This document shows, piece after piece, positions 15,907 through 24,154 of a stretch of 64,000 bases of DNA; the stretch's first letter is position 1; the number at the start of each line of letters is the position of its first letter. This stretch comes from JAJKIV01 sp036741775. Lineage in GTDB: Bacteria > Gemmatimonadota > Gemmatimonadetes > Gemmatimonadales > Gemmatimonadaceae. The stretch is taken from the NCBI GenBank assembly GCA_036741775.1, contig DAINRQ010000020.1, positions 1-64,000 on the forward strand. The letters run 5' to 3'. The notes under the pieces are model-generated. The model was not told where the DNA came from. It worked only from the letters and a program-made list of their open reading frames with translations, and made no database searches. The translations under genes were made by a program, and so were the position numbers.

Positions 15907-18109
15907 GCCCGCCGGCCGCGGGGCGAGAGGCTGCCACCGGTTTGCGGCTCGCGCCCCCACTCCTCGCAGGGCAGAGATCCACGACGGCAAAGCGGTCGTT
16001 CCGGAACGTTACCGGAAGCCCGGCTGCAAGGACGTCGAATCGCGGAAACGTCTCTCGCGGTGCGTGGATGTTGGCCACGGCGAAACACACGCCCGTCGCC
16101 TGCGCGAACGCCAGCGGGTCAGCCGTCTCCTTCTGGAGCCGGCGCCGCTCCTGGTACACGGGGTGATATGCCGGATCCCACATGACCGCCGCCCCGTGCT
16201 TCCAGTTCACCCAGATGGAACGCTCCGACCAGACGCCGAATCCATCCGGCCAGTCAGGCACGGCGAAGACGTCGTCGATCCGCGTGTTGCTCTTTGCCCA
16301 CTCCTGCAGTTCTCGCCACGAGCCGATCTGCGCTTCCAACGGATCTCGCGGACCCGGACGGCGCAGCTCGGCGAGCGCGCCGAGCGCGACGAGTCCGACG
16401 AGCCCTGCATAACCAAACCTGCCAATTCGTAGCGCGCCAAGCCGTGCTAGGTCTACGCGTCGCACCAGCAGCTCGGCCGCCAGCGCGACAATCACGAATC
16501 CAATCATCAGGCGATGCTCGAGCATGCTCGCTCGCATGACGCCGAGCAGCCCCGCGGCAAGGAGCAGCACATACGCCAGCCCTCGACGACGCGACGCATC
16601 CGACAGGGGGACGACGCTTACCGCGAGCGCCACGAGCGACACGGCTACCGCCTTCGGCTGCTGGGTGCGGCTGCACACCGCCGCGAGCGCGAACGCCGCC
16701 GCGGCCGGCGCGCCCGTGACGAGAAACGTTCCGACAAGCGCCAGCGCCGACACGATTGTCATGCCACGATTGCCGGATACATGGTCCGACAGTAGCAGGA
16801 CACTCACAGCCGAAGCGCCCAGGGCCGCGAACGCGAGCCAGCGAATCGGCCGGGGCCGGTCGGGCAGAAGGGCCGCGGCGGTACCGACGCCCGCGAGCGT
16901 CAGCCACCAGAACCCCGTCGCCAGGCCGGCGAGCGTGCCGATCGCCGCAGCCAAGCTGCCCGGTGCCGCCTGACGAGCATCGATGAGCACCGCCGCGACC
17001 GTTGCTGCCACGACCGCCGCGAGGATCATGAGGAATCCATCCATCCGCAACAGATGCAGATTCAGGACGGACGGGCTGCTCGTTAGGTACGGCGCCGCAG
17101 CGCCGAGGAGGAACATTCCGATCCAGGCCGCGTAGCACGCGCGAAGCCCACGTACGGCGGGCCCAAGGGTGAGCACGCCCACAACGCCCACGAGGACAAT
17201 CGTCGCGAGGAGTCGAAGGTCGTCTCGCGCGGCGCTGTCGATGAAGAAGTGTTTCGGGAAGTACTCGTAGAGGAACGCACGGTAGTCGAGCGGCGGTGCG
17301 GTCGCGGCGCTCGGCGCGGCGACCGCCGAGAACACCCAGGCGGCCACCGGCGCGGTGAGCATGCCGTAACTCGCGGCGGCGGTAAACCACGCTCGACCCG
17401 CGCCTCGCAGCTCCGACCGAGTCGCGTAGAGCGTGACAACCACGACGGGAACCAGCCAGACGCCCACGAACGCATTGATGTCGAACGCGAGTGCCGCGAA
17501 GACCGCGGCGACGACGTGCCGCGCACGAAGCGCCGCCGCGATCGCGAACAGGCCGACGGCGGTGGCGAGGGCCGTGTGATCGGGCACGCGCCCCATGAGG
17601 CCGTGCACGCCGACGACGCTCGGCCCCCGCAGCGACGCGCCGAGCGCGAGGACCGCCACGCATGCGAGCAGGACACGCCGGTCGCGCACGTATACCCCGA
17701 TGAGCGCGTGAAGACCGCCGAGGAACAGCACTCGCGAAACGAGATGCAGCGCGAAGATGATCGGCTCCCACTCGCGGATCTCGAGCGCGTGGCCGACCTG
17801 GGCGAGCAGCCACCAGACCGCGCTCGTGTACTTGTCGAGCGTGGCGATGAACGGGTCGCCGGGAAAGAGCGTCGGGTCGACCGCGCGTTGCAGGATGGGC
17901 GCTTGCAGCGCGTTGTTGCCCAAGCCCCACCGGAAGCCGTCGATCGCGACGGACACCGATGCGAGTACGCAGAGGACGGCGAGCACTGCGGCACCCCGAA
18001 GTGTGCCGGCCGTCGTCGTGGTGTCGCGGGCGAGAGTGACGGGATCCGAGCTCGACATGCCTCGAGTAGCGGCGATGGGCGGCGGTGGCCGGTCGCCATG
18101 GAACGCCAT
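15893..18109 (-). CDS. Polytopic membrane protein, about 13 helices, possible glycosyltransferase-like
   Basis: A 738-residue protein with many hydrophobic helices and a soluble C-terminal tail of about 150 residues (WRELQEWAKSNTRIDDVFAVPDW...WVNWKHGAAVMW). The layout of membrane helices first and a C-terminal periplasmic region after, together with GNNALQAPILQRAVDPTLFPGDPF near the N-terminus, resembles DUF6798-type or GT-C-like membrane proteins. No DxD-type catalytic motif stood out. The start may be Met at 18058 (MSSSDPV) instead of 18109. Neighbouring the phosphoribosyltransferase, a role in lipid-linked sugar handling is a guess. Confidence 0.6.
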   Translation of the reverse strand: MAFHGDRPPPPIAATRGMSSSDPVTLARDTTTTAGTLRGAAVLAVLCVLASVSVAIDGFRWGLGNNALQAPILQRAVDPTLFPGDPFIATLDKYTSAVWWLLAQVGHALEIREWEPIIFALHLVSRVLFLGGLHALIGVYVRDRRVLLACVAVLALGASLRGPSVVGVHGLMGRVPDHTALATAVGLFAIAAALRARHVVAAVFAALAFDINAFVGVWLVPVVVVTLYATRSELRGAGRAWFTAAASYGMLTAPVAAWVFSAVAAPSAATAPPLDYRAFLYEYFPKHFFIDSAARDDLRLLATIVLVGVVGVLTLGPAVRGLRACYAAWIGMFLLGAAAPYLTSSPSVLNLHLLRMDGFLMILAAVVAATVAAVLIDARQAAPGSLAAAIGTLAGLATGFWWLTLAGVGTAAALLPDRPRPIRWLAFAALGASAVSVLLLSDHVSGNRGMTIVSALALVGTFLVTGAPAAAAFALAAVCSRTQQPKAVAVSLVALAVSVVPLSDASRRRGLAYVLLLAAGLLGVMRASMLEHRLMIGFVIVALAAELLVRRVDLARLGALRIGRFGYAGLVGLVALGALAELRRPGPRDPLEAQIGSWRELQEWAKSNTRIDDVFAVPDWPDGFGVWSERSIWVNWKHGAAVMWDPAYHPVYQERRRLQKETADPLAFAQATGVCFAVANIHAPRETFPRFDVLAAGLPVTFRNDRFAVVDLCPARSGGASRKPVAASRPAAGGPNDT

Positions 18110-18365
18110 CGGGAGTTCATTGGGACCCTGCTCTGACTGCTACTACTCGGGCACGTCCAGCGACGCAAGGCGGTGAAGTGATCGCGGTTGGCTTTCCCTA
18201 GGTGGGTCGCGAGCAGGGTGAGCCTCGACGGACATGCGGCGCGGCGAAACGGCGCGTTACGCATCGTCTGGGCACTCGCATCCCGCGATCATCAAGCGGA
18301 TATTTGGTGCCCGCCGACGCCGGCGTGTGGTCAGTGCGTCTCGAAGGCCAGCAGGAGAAACAACA

Positions 18366-19724
18366 ATGACGAGTGCAACTCCGGGCACCACACCCAGCAC
18401 GGCCAGCACGCGCCTCAGCGGCAGCGTCATCCGCCGCGGTGACGCTGGGTACGACGACGCCCGCAAAGTTTGGAACGGTATGATCGATCGGTCCCCCGCG
18501 ATCATCGTGCGTTGCGGCTCGACCGACGATGTCGTGGCCGCCGTGAACTTCGCGCGCGAGCACGGGCTGCTCGTCGCGGTCCGTGGCGGCGGCCATAACG
18601 CGGCGGGCCTCGGCTCGTGCGACGACGGGATCGTGATCGACCTCTCCGGGATGCGCGGCGTTACGGTAAACGCCGAGCGGCGGATCGCGCGCGTCCAGGG
18701 CGGCGCGCGGTGGCGGGAGATGGACGCAGCCACCCATGCACACGGACTCGCGACGACAGGCGGGCTCATCTCGACGACCGGCGTGGGGGGCCTGACGCTC
18801 GGGGGCGGCCTCGGCTGGCTGATGAGGAGCTACGGGCTTGCCGCCGACAACGTGATCGGCGTTGAGATCGTCACCGCTGATGGCGAGGTGCGCCGCGCGA
18901 ACGCGACCGAGAACCCGGACCTGTTCTGGGGAGTGCGCGGTGGTGGTGGCAACTTCGGCGTCGTCACGATGTTCGAGTTTCGGCTGCACCCCGTGCACAC
19001 CGTCTACGGCGGCATGCTCGTGTACCCGGTGGCGCGCGCGCCCGAGATCCTCAGGCGGTACCGCGACCTCGCCGCGGCAGCGAGCGATGAGCTCACGATG
19101 TTCGCGGGGCTCATGACGTCGCCCGACGGCATCCCTATAGTTGCCGTACTCTCGTGCTATAACGGCCCGGCTGCCATGGCGGAGCAGGCTATTCAACCGC
19201 TCCGCGACCTCGGCCCGGTCGCGGATCAGGTGTCGGAGATGACCTACCCCGCACTGCAGTCGATGCTCGACGAGGGGTTCCCCAACGGCCTCCAGGTGTA
19301 CTGGCGCGGTGATTTCCTGACGGGGCTTCCAGACCAGGCGATCGATGCGCTCTGCGACGCGTTCTCATCGGTAACGTCGCCCTTGTCGGCGCTGCTGGTC
19401 GAGCAGTTCGGCGGCGCGGTCGCCCGTATCCCGGCCGACGAGACCGCGTTCGCGCACCGCGACTCCCTGTTCAACCTTGCCGTGATCTCGCGGTGGACCG
19501 ATCCAACCACGGCTGAGCAGCACAAGGACTGGTCGCGCGGCGCGAGTGCGGCGATGCAGCCGTTCACGTCAGGCGGAGCCTACGTGAACTACCTCGGCGC
19601 CGAGGGTAGCGAGCGCGTCCGCGCGGCGTACGGGCCAGCGAAGTACGAGCGACTGGTCGCCCTCAAGCGGAAGTACGACCCGACGAACCTCTTCCGGGTG
19701 AACCAGAACATCCGACCGGACTGA
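18366..19724 (+). CDS. FAD-binding oxidoreductase, berberine bridge (BBE) type
   Basis: A 452-residue VAO/PCMH-family flavoenzyme. The ATG at 18366 is supported by AGGAG at 18352-18356; an upstream in-frame extension to 18234 looks unrelated. The FAD-binding part has PAIIVRCGSTDDVVAAVNFAREHGL, VRGGGHNAAG (with the His that can bind FAD covalently), ARVQGGARWREMDAATHAHGL, GGLTLGGGLGWLMRSYGLAADN and NPDLFWGVRGGGGNFGVVT. The C-terminal BBE segment ends YGPAKYERLVALKRKYDPTNLFRVNQNI. The usual second Cys attachment point is not evident. It likely oxidises a sugar or phenolic compound; the substrate is unknown. Confidence 0.9.
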   Translation: MTSATPGTTPSTASTRLSGSVIRRGDAGYDDARKVWNGMIDRSPAIIVRCGSTDDVVAAVNFAREHGLLVAVRGGGHNAAGLGSCDDGIVIDLSGMRGVTVNAERRIARVQGGARWREMDAATHAHGLATTGGLISTTGVGGLTLGGGLGWLMRSYGLAADNVIGVEIVTADGEVRRANATENPDLFWGVRGGGGNFGVVTMFEFRLHPVHTVYGGMLVYPVARAPEILRRYRDLAAAASDELTMFAGLMTSPDGIPIVAVLSCYNGPAAMAEQAIQPLRDLGPVADQVSEMTYPALQSMLDEGFPNGLQVYWRGDFLTGLPDQAIDALCDAFSSVTSPLSALLVEQFGGAVARIPADETAFAHRDSLFNLAVISRWTDPTTAEQHKDWSRGASAAMQPFTSGGAYVNYLGAEGSERVRAAYGPAKYERLVALKRKYDPTNLFRVNQNIRPD

Positions 19725-19744
19725 TCGAACGTGGGTAGGCCGGA

Positions 19745-19788
19745 GTGCGAAGGGGGGTCGGAGCGATCGCTCCGACCCCCCTTCGCAC
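19745..19788. terminator. Perfect 22-bp-arm palindrome (REP-like copy 3, possible bidirectional terminator)
   Basis: Bases 19745-19766 and 19767-19788 are exact inverted copies (GTGCGAAGGGGGGTCGGAGCGA and its complement). The palindrome sits between the convergent oxidoreductase gene and the small gene at 19792. The GGGGTCGGAG core resembles the right arm of the repeat at 1271-1292. Confidence 0.75.
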
Positions 19789-19791
19789 GCG

Positions 19792-20085
19792 TCATACCTC
19801 CGCTTTCTTCTCCGCCGGCGGTCGTCCTCGGCGCCAGTAGGGTACGGCGGGCATCGCGCGCCGGGCGAGCAGGTCGTCGTAGTACGCCACGATGCGATGC
19901 TGTACCTCAGCCAGGCTCTCGCTCGCGACGTGCCGAAACGGCGCGTACCGTTGCGCGGAGCGCTCCGTCGACACGCGGAACCACCACCATGGGTCGCCGC
20001 CGGTCACCGGTGATGCCTCGACGCTGCACGTGAAAACACGGCCGGCCTGGTCGAACTCGAAATCGGTGGTGAGGTCCTGATGCAT
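19792..20085 (-). CDS. Hypothetical protein, 97 residues
   Basis: A small protein beginning MHQDLTTDFEFDQAGRVF and ending in a basic tail (YWRRGRPPAEKKAEV). ATG 20085 is chosen because GAGGA lies seven bases before it; a longer frame to 20178 has no such site. The middle (DPWWWFRVSTERSAQRYAPFRH) looks like a compact alpha/beta fold. I do not recognise it, but its composition and length are those of a real conserved hypothetical. Confidence 0.55.
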   Translation of the reverse strand: MHQDLTTDFEFDQAGRVFTCSVEASPVTGGDPWWWFRVSTERSAQRYAPFRHVASESLAEVQHRIVAYYDDLLARRAMPAVPYWRRGRPPAEKKAEV

Positions 20086-20223
20086 TCCGTTCCTCGGGGA
20101 GGTGGGTGACGCGAGCTCACTGAAAGATACGCGGTGGACCAGCCCCGTGACGGGCTCGTCCCCTCGCTGTCCGTTCATGCCGGGCTGGGGGAGGGCGCAG
20201 CGGCTACCGACGCCGCAGGTTCG

Positions 20224-20514
20224 TCAGAAGACCGGGGCGGCGCTCCACTCTGCGGCGAGGGCGAGCAGCCGCGTGCGATCTTCGCTCGTTCGAATCGGCA
20301 CGGCACGGGTCGGCAGCGAATCGTCGACGAGCGCGCGGATCATGCGGTCCACCACCGGCTGCGACACCATGGCCGCACGCAGAGTACGAGCGTACCCTGC
20401 CAGCTCGGCTTGCAGGGTCCGCATAGAGGCCCCGTCCGTGAATTCCGAGAGATGGAGTGCTCGCTGGAGCTCGGGCGTCGGGCCGGGAAGCTGTGGCGCG
20501 GGGGCGGACGGCAT
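20224..20514 (-). CDS. Hypothetical protein, 96 residues
   Basis: ATG 20514 begins MPSAPAPQLPGPTPELQRAL, preceded by GAGGC. The protein is mainly helical, with paired segments (LQAELAGYARTLRAAMVSQPVVDRMIRALVDDSLPTRAVP and ...TRLLALAAEWSAAPVF). No family is recognised. It is divergent from the large BNR-propeller gene. Confidence 0.4.
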   Translation of the reverse strand: MPSAPAPQLPGPTPELQRALHLSEFTDGASMRTLQAELAGYARTLRAAMVSQPVVDRMIRALVDDSLPTRAVPIRTSEDRTRLLALAAEWSAAPVF

Positions 20515-20729
20515 GGGAGGCCTCGAGAATCGAGTGTTGACGCGGCGTCGTGGATCGGTGAAATCAGATCGTGTGACCGCGGAACGCCCTGAGTTCGGCG
20601 GAGCGCGCCGAATGAGGAGAGCGTCCAGATGAAACATACCCTGGTGGAGCGTGTGAGGTGTTGACCGGGGCACAACGCCCCGGGCATACCCGACGTACCC
20701 CCAGTGGATTCCCTATCAGGAGCTGCTCC

Positions 20730-23700
20730 ATGCTGAATCGGCGCGTCGACTCCACGCTCCGCTTCCTCCTTCCGATTGCCCTCATCGCGCTGCCCGCTGC
20801 GATCGGGGCCCAATCGGGGGCCGTCCGGCAGTCCGCGGTCTCCCGCCCGGCGGGCACCGCTTCGGCTGGTGGGGCGGCTTCGCCGGTGGCCTTACCGCTC
20901 GACCCCAAGCTGCTGACCGGCCTCCGCTGGCGGAGCGTCGGTCCCGCGCGCGGCGGGCGTGTAACGGCCGTCGCCGGCGTGCCGTCGCAACCCATGACGT
21001 TCTACATGGGCTCGACCGGCGGCGGCGTGTGGAAGACCACCGATGCCGGCCAGAACTGGCTACCGATCACGGACGGCCAGATCGGCGCGGGGTCCATGGG
21101 CGCGATCGAGGTGTCGCTCTCGGACCCGAACGTCATCTACATCGGCACGGGGTCCGACGGGCTTCGTTCGAACGTGTCGGTCGGGGATGGCGTGTACAAG
21201 TCGACCGATGCCGGCAAGACATGGACGCACGTGGGTTTGCGCGAATCCGGGCACGTCGGCGGCATCCGCGTCCATCCATCCGACCCGAACGTCGCGTTCG
21301 TCGCCGCGATCGGCAACGGCTTCAGGCCTAACGCGGAACGTGGCGTCTTCCGCACGAAGGACGGCGGTCGGACGTGGCAGAAGGTGTTGTTCGTCTCGGA
21401 CAGCACGGGCGCGGTGGACGTCGAGTTTCAACCTGGCAACCCGAACGTCGTCTTCGCCGCCATGTGGCGGGCGGAGCGCAAACCTTGGACGATCATCTCC
21501 GGGGCGCGCGAAGGTGGCCTTTACCGCTCGACCGACGGCGGCGACACGTGGACGAAGGTGACCGCTGGCCTACCTAACGAATTGGTTGGCAAGGCAAACA
21601 TCGCCGTCTCGAACGCCAACCCGAATCGCGTCTACGTGCTCATCGAGGCGAAGCCCGGCGGCGGGCTGTACCGCTCGGACGACGGCGGGCAATCGTTCCA
21701 GGTGGCGAGCACGTACCCGCAGCTCATCACGCGGCCGTTTTACTACGTGACCATCACCGCCGATCCCCGGAACGCCGATGTCGTGTACGCCGGCGCCGAG
21801 GGGTACTTCAAGTCCACCGACGCCGGCAAGACCTGGCAGCCACTTCGCACCCCGCACGGCGACAATCACGACCTGTGGATCAATCCGAACAATTCGGACA
21901 TCATGATCCAGTCGAATGACGGCGGCGCGAACGTGTCGCTGAATGGCGGACGCACGTGGAGCACGCAGTACAACCAGCCGACGGCCGAGATCTACCAGGT
22001 GTACGTGGACAACCAGTTCCCGTATCGCCTGTACGGCGCGCAGCAGGACAATTCCACCCTCATCATGCCGAGTCTGCCGACGTGGGGCGGCCGGCTCGAC
22101 GACCCGGCGCAGTCGTGGCGAACGGGGCCGGGCTGCGAGACGGGCCCGCTCATGCCGCACCCCACGAACCCCGACACGGTCTACGGGTCGTGCAAGGGGC
22201 AGTACTCGCGCATGAGCATGCGCACGGGGCAGGAGAAGCAGTATTGGGTCGGGGCGCAGTCGCTCTACGGAAATCCGGGGAAGGATCTCATCCTGCGCTT
22301 CCAGCGCGTGTCGCCCATGGAAATTTCCCCGCACGATCCCCGAACCATCTACTACGGCTCGCAGCACGTACATCGCACGCGTGATGAGGGGGTGACGTGG
22401 GAGCAGATCTCGCCCGACCTCACGTGGAACCCGCCCGAGCGGCAGCAGACGCCATCGGGTGAACCGATCACGCTCGACGTCACGGGTGAGGAGTACTACA
22501 GCACGCTCTACGCGATCGAGGAGTCGCCACTCGAGGCGGGGGTGATCTGGACCGGCGCGAACGACGGCCCGTTTCACGTCACGCGCGACAACGGGAAGAC
22601 GTGGACGAAGATCACGCCGCGGGAGCAGCCGCCGGGCTGCCGCGTGCAGAGCATCGACCCGTCGCCGCACCGGCGCGGCTCCGCGTACTACTCGGTGCTG
22701 TGCTACTTGTTAGGCGACTTCCGCCCGTACATCTGGCGGACCGACGACTACGGCAAGACGTGGACTCGGCTCACCGACGGTACGAACGGCATCCCGAACA
22801 ACCATCCGACGCGGGTGGCGCGTGAGGACCCCGACCGCGAGGGGCTGCTCTATGCGGGCACGGAGTTCGGCCTGTTCGTCTCGTTCGATAACGGGAAGCA
22901 GTGGCAGTCGCTGCAGCTCAACCTTCCCGCGACGCCGGTGACCGACCTGAAGGTGCACCGGAAGGATGTGGTGATCGCGACGCAAGGGCGCGGGTTCTGG
23001 ATCATGGACAATGTCACCCCCCTCCATCAGATGAGCGGTTCTGTGATGGGAACCGGGAACCGGGCGGGGGGAACCGAAACGACGGCTGCCCATCTGTTCA
23101 AGCCGAGGGACGCCTACCGCTTCCGCTACAGCGCCGGTTTCGGTGGCGTGGAGTCGAGCCGCACCAATCCCGCCGACCCGCAGTACCCGCCGCCCGGCGC
23201 AATGATCGACTACTGGCTCCCGAGCGGCGCGAGTGGCGACGTGACCCTCGAGGTGCTCGACGGCAGCGGCACGGTCGTCCGCCGCTTCTCGAGCGCGGGG
23301 GCCGGCCAGCGCCAGCAGACGCCCGACCAACCCGGCATGCGCGCGCCCGAGATGGTGACCGTCGGCACCCCTCGGCTGCCTAACGTGGAGGGGCTCAACC
23401 GGTTCACGTGGGACCTGACCCTGGCCCCGCCGTTCGACCCGGCTCGCCAGGGCGGTGGCGGTGGACGCGGCGGCGGTCCGGTGGTCGTGCCGGGTCAGTA
23501 CACACTCCGCCTGACCGCGATGGGCAAGTCGACGACGCAACTGCTGCAGGTCCGCATCGATCCGCGGAACGAGAAGGACGGTGTCACGGTCGCCGACCTC
23601 CGCGAGCAGTTCGACCACAACGTACGCGTGCGAGACATGGTGACCGAGGTCAACCAGCTCGTCGCGGACGTCGAAGCCGCACGACGGCGACTCGCCAACG

Positions 23701-23984
23701 CGAGCGGCGCCGCCGCCGACACCCTCCGCCGCCTGGACGCCCTCCGCGCCAGGCTCGTGACGCCGCCGGTGCGCTACAGCAAGCCGGAGCTTCAGGCACA
23801 CATCCAGTACCTCTACGGGCTCACGACACAGGCGGACCAGAAGGTCGGCCGCGACGCAGTGGAGCGGTACCGCGTGCTCCGTACCGAGCTCGATCAGCGC
23901 CAGGCGGAAGCACGCAGGTTGTTAGGCGGGCGGGCAGTCAGCCTGCGCAACGATGCCAAATCCGGTGCGTGGCTGGGTCCGTGA
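20730..23984 (+). CDS. Secreted BNR/sortilin-type beta-propeller protein (glycosyl-hydrolase-like)
   Basis: A 1084-residue exported protein starting at ATG 20730 with AGGAG upstream and a signal peptide (FLLPIALIALPAAIGA). The main body (about 60-780) is a double propeller of BNR/Vps10 repeats, seen as recurring GGVWKTTDAGQNW, GVYKSTDAGKTW, GVFRTKDGGRTW, GLYRSTDGGDTW and similar. A C-terminal part (about 800-1084) has a Gly-rich stretch, a beta domain and a helical tail (LREQFDHNVRVRDMVTEVNQLVADV). These large proteins are abundant in Gemmatimonadota and Acidobacteriota and are often labelled sialidase or glycosyl hydrolase, but no catalytic residues can be assigned here. Confidence 0.8.
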   Translation: MLNRRVDSTLRFLLPIALIALPAAIGAQSGAVRQSAVSRPAGTASAGGAASPVALPLDPKLLTGLRWRSVGPARGGRVTAVAGVPSQPMTFYMGSTGGGVWKTTDAGQNWLPITDGQIGAGSMGAIEVSLSDPNVIYIGTGSDGLRSNVSVGDGVYKSTDAGKTWTHVGLRESGHVGGIRVHPSDPNVAFVAAIGNGFRPNAERGVFRTKDGGRTWQKVLFVSDSTGAVDVEFQPGNPNVVFAAMWRAERKPWTIISGAREGGLYRSTDGGDTWTKVTAGLPNELVGKANIAVSNANPNRVYVLIEAKPGGGLYRSDDGGQSFQVASTYPQLITRPFYYVTITADPRNADVVYAGAEGYFKSTDAGKTWQPLRTPHGDNHDLWINPNNSDIMIQSNDGGANVSLNGGRTWSTQYNQPTAEIYQVYVDNQFPYRLYGAQQDNSTLIMPSLPTWGGRLDDPAQSWRTGPGCETGPLMPHPTNPDTVYGSCKGQYSRMSMRTGQEKQYWVGAQSLYGNPGKDLILRFQRVSPMEISPHDPRTIYYGSQHVHRTRDEGVTWEQISPDLTWNPPERQQTPSGEPITLDVTGEEYYSTLYAIEESPLEAGVIWTGANDGPFHVTRDNGKTWTKITPREQPPGCRVQSIDPSPHRRGSAYYSVLCYLLGDFRPYIWRTDDYGKTWTRLTDGTNGIPNNHPTRVAREDPDREGLLYAGTEFGLFVSFDNGKQWQSLQLNLPATPVTDLKVHRKDVVIATQGRGFWIMDNVTPLHQMSGSVMGTGNRAGGTETTAAHLFKPRDAYRFRYSAGFGGVESSRTNPADPQYPPPGAMIDYWLPSGASGDVTLEVLDGSGTVVRRFSSAGAGQRQQTPDQPGMRAPEMVTVGTPRLPNVEGLNRFTWDLTLAPPFDPARQGGGGGRGGGPVVVPGQYTLRLTAMGKSTTQLLQVRIDPRNEKDGVTVADLREQFDHNVRVRDMVTEVNQLVADVEAARRRLANASGAAADTLRRLDALRARLVTPPVRYSKPELQAHIQYLYGLTTQADQKVGRDAVERYRVLRTELDQRQAEARRLLGGRAVSLRNDAKSGAWLGP

Positions 23985-24052
23985 TGAGGCAGCGGGCACG
24001 ACTGGTCCGGCGGCAGGGCCGGGCAGTAATCAGTCGTCAGTTCTGAGTCGGT

Positions 24053-24130
24053 AGTCATCAGTCCTGAGTCATCCAGTTATGAGTCGTGAGTACTCGGAAC
24101 TCATGACTGGATGACTGGGAACTGATGACT
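24053..24130. repeat. Nested inverted repeat in short intergenic region
   Basis: AGTCATCAGT (24053-24062) pairs with ACTGATGACT (24121-24130). AGTCATCCAGTTATGAGT (24067-24084) pairs with 24099-24116 with one mismatch. The sequence is built from AGTCATC/GAGT units. It lies between convergent genes and could terminate transcription from either side. Confidence 0.65.
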
Positions 24131-24154
24131 CCGGCCGTAGACGAGTAAGGCCGC

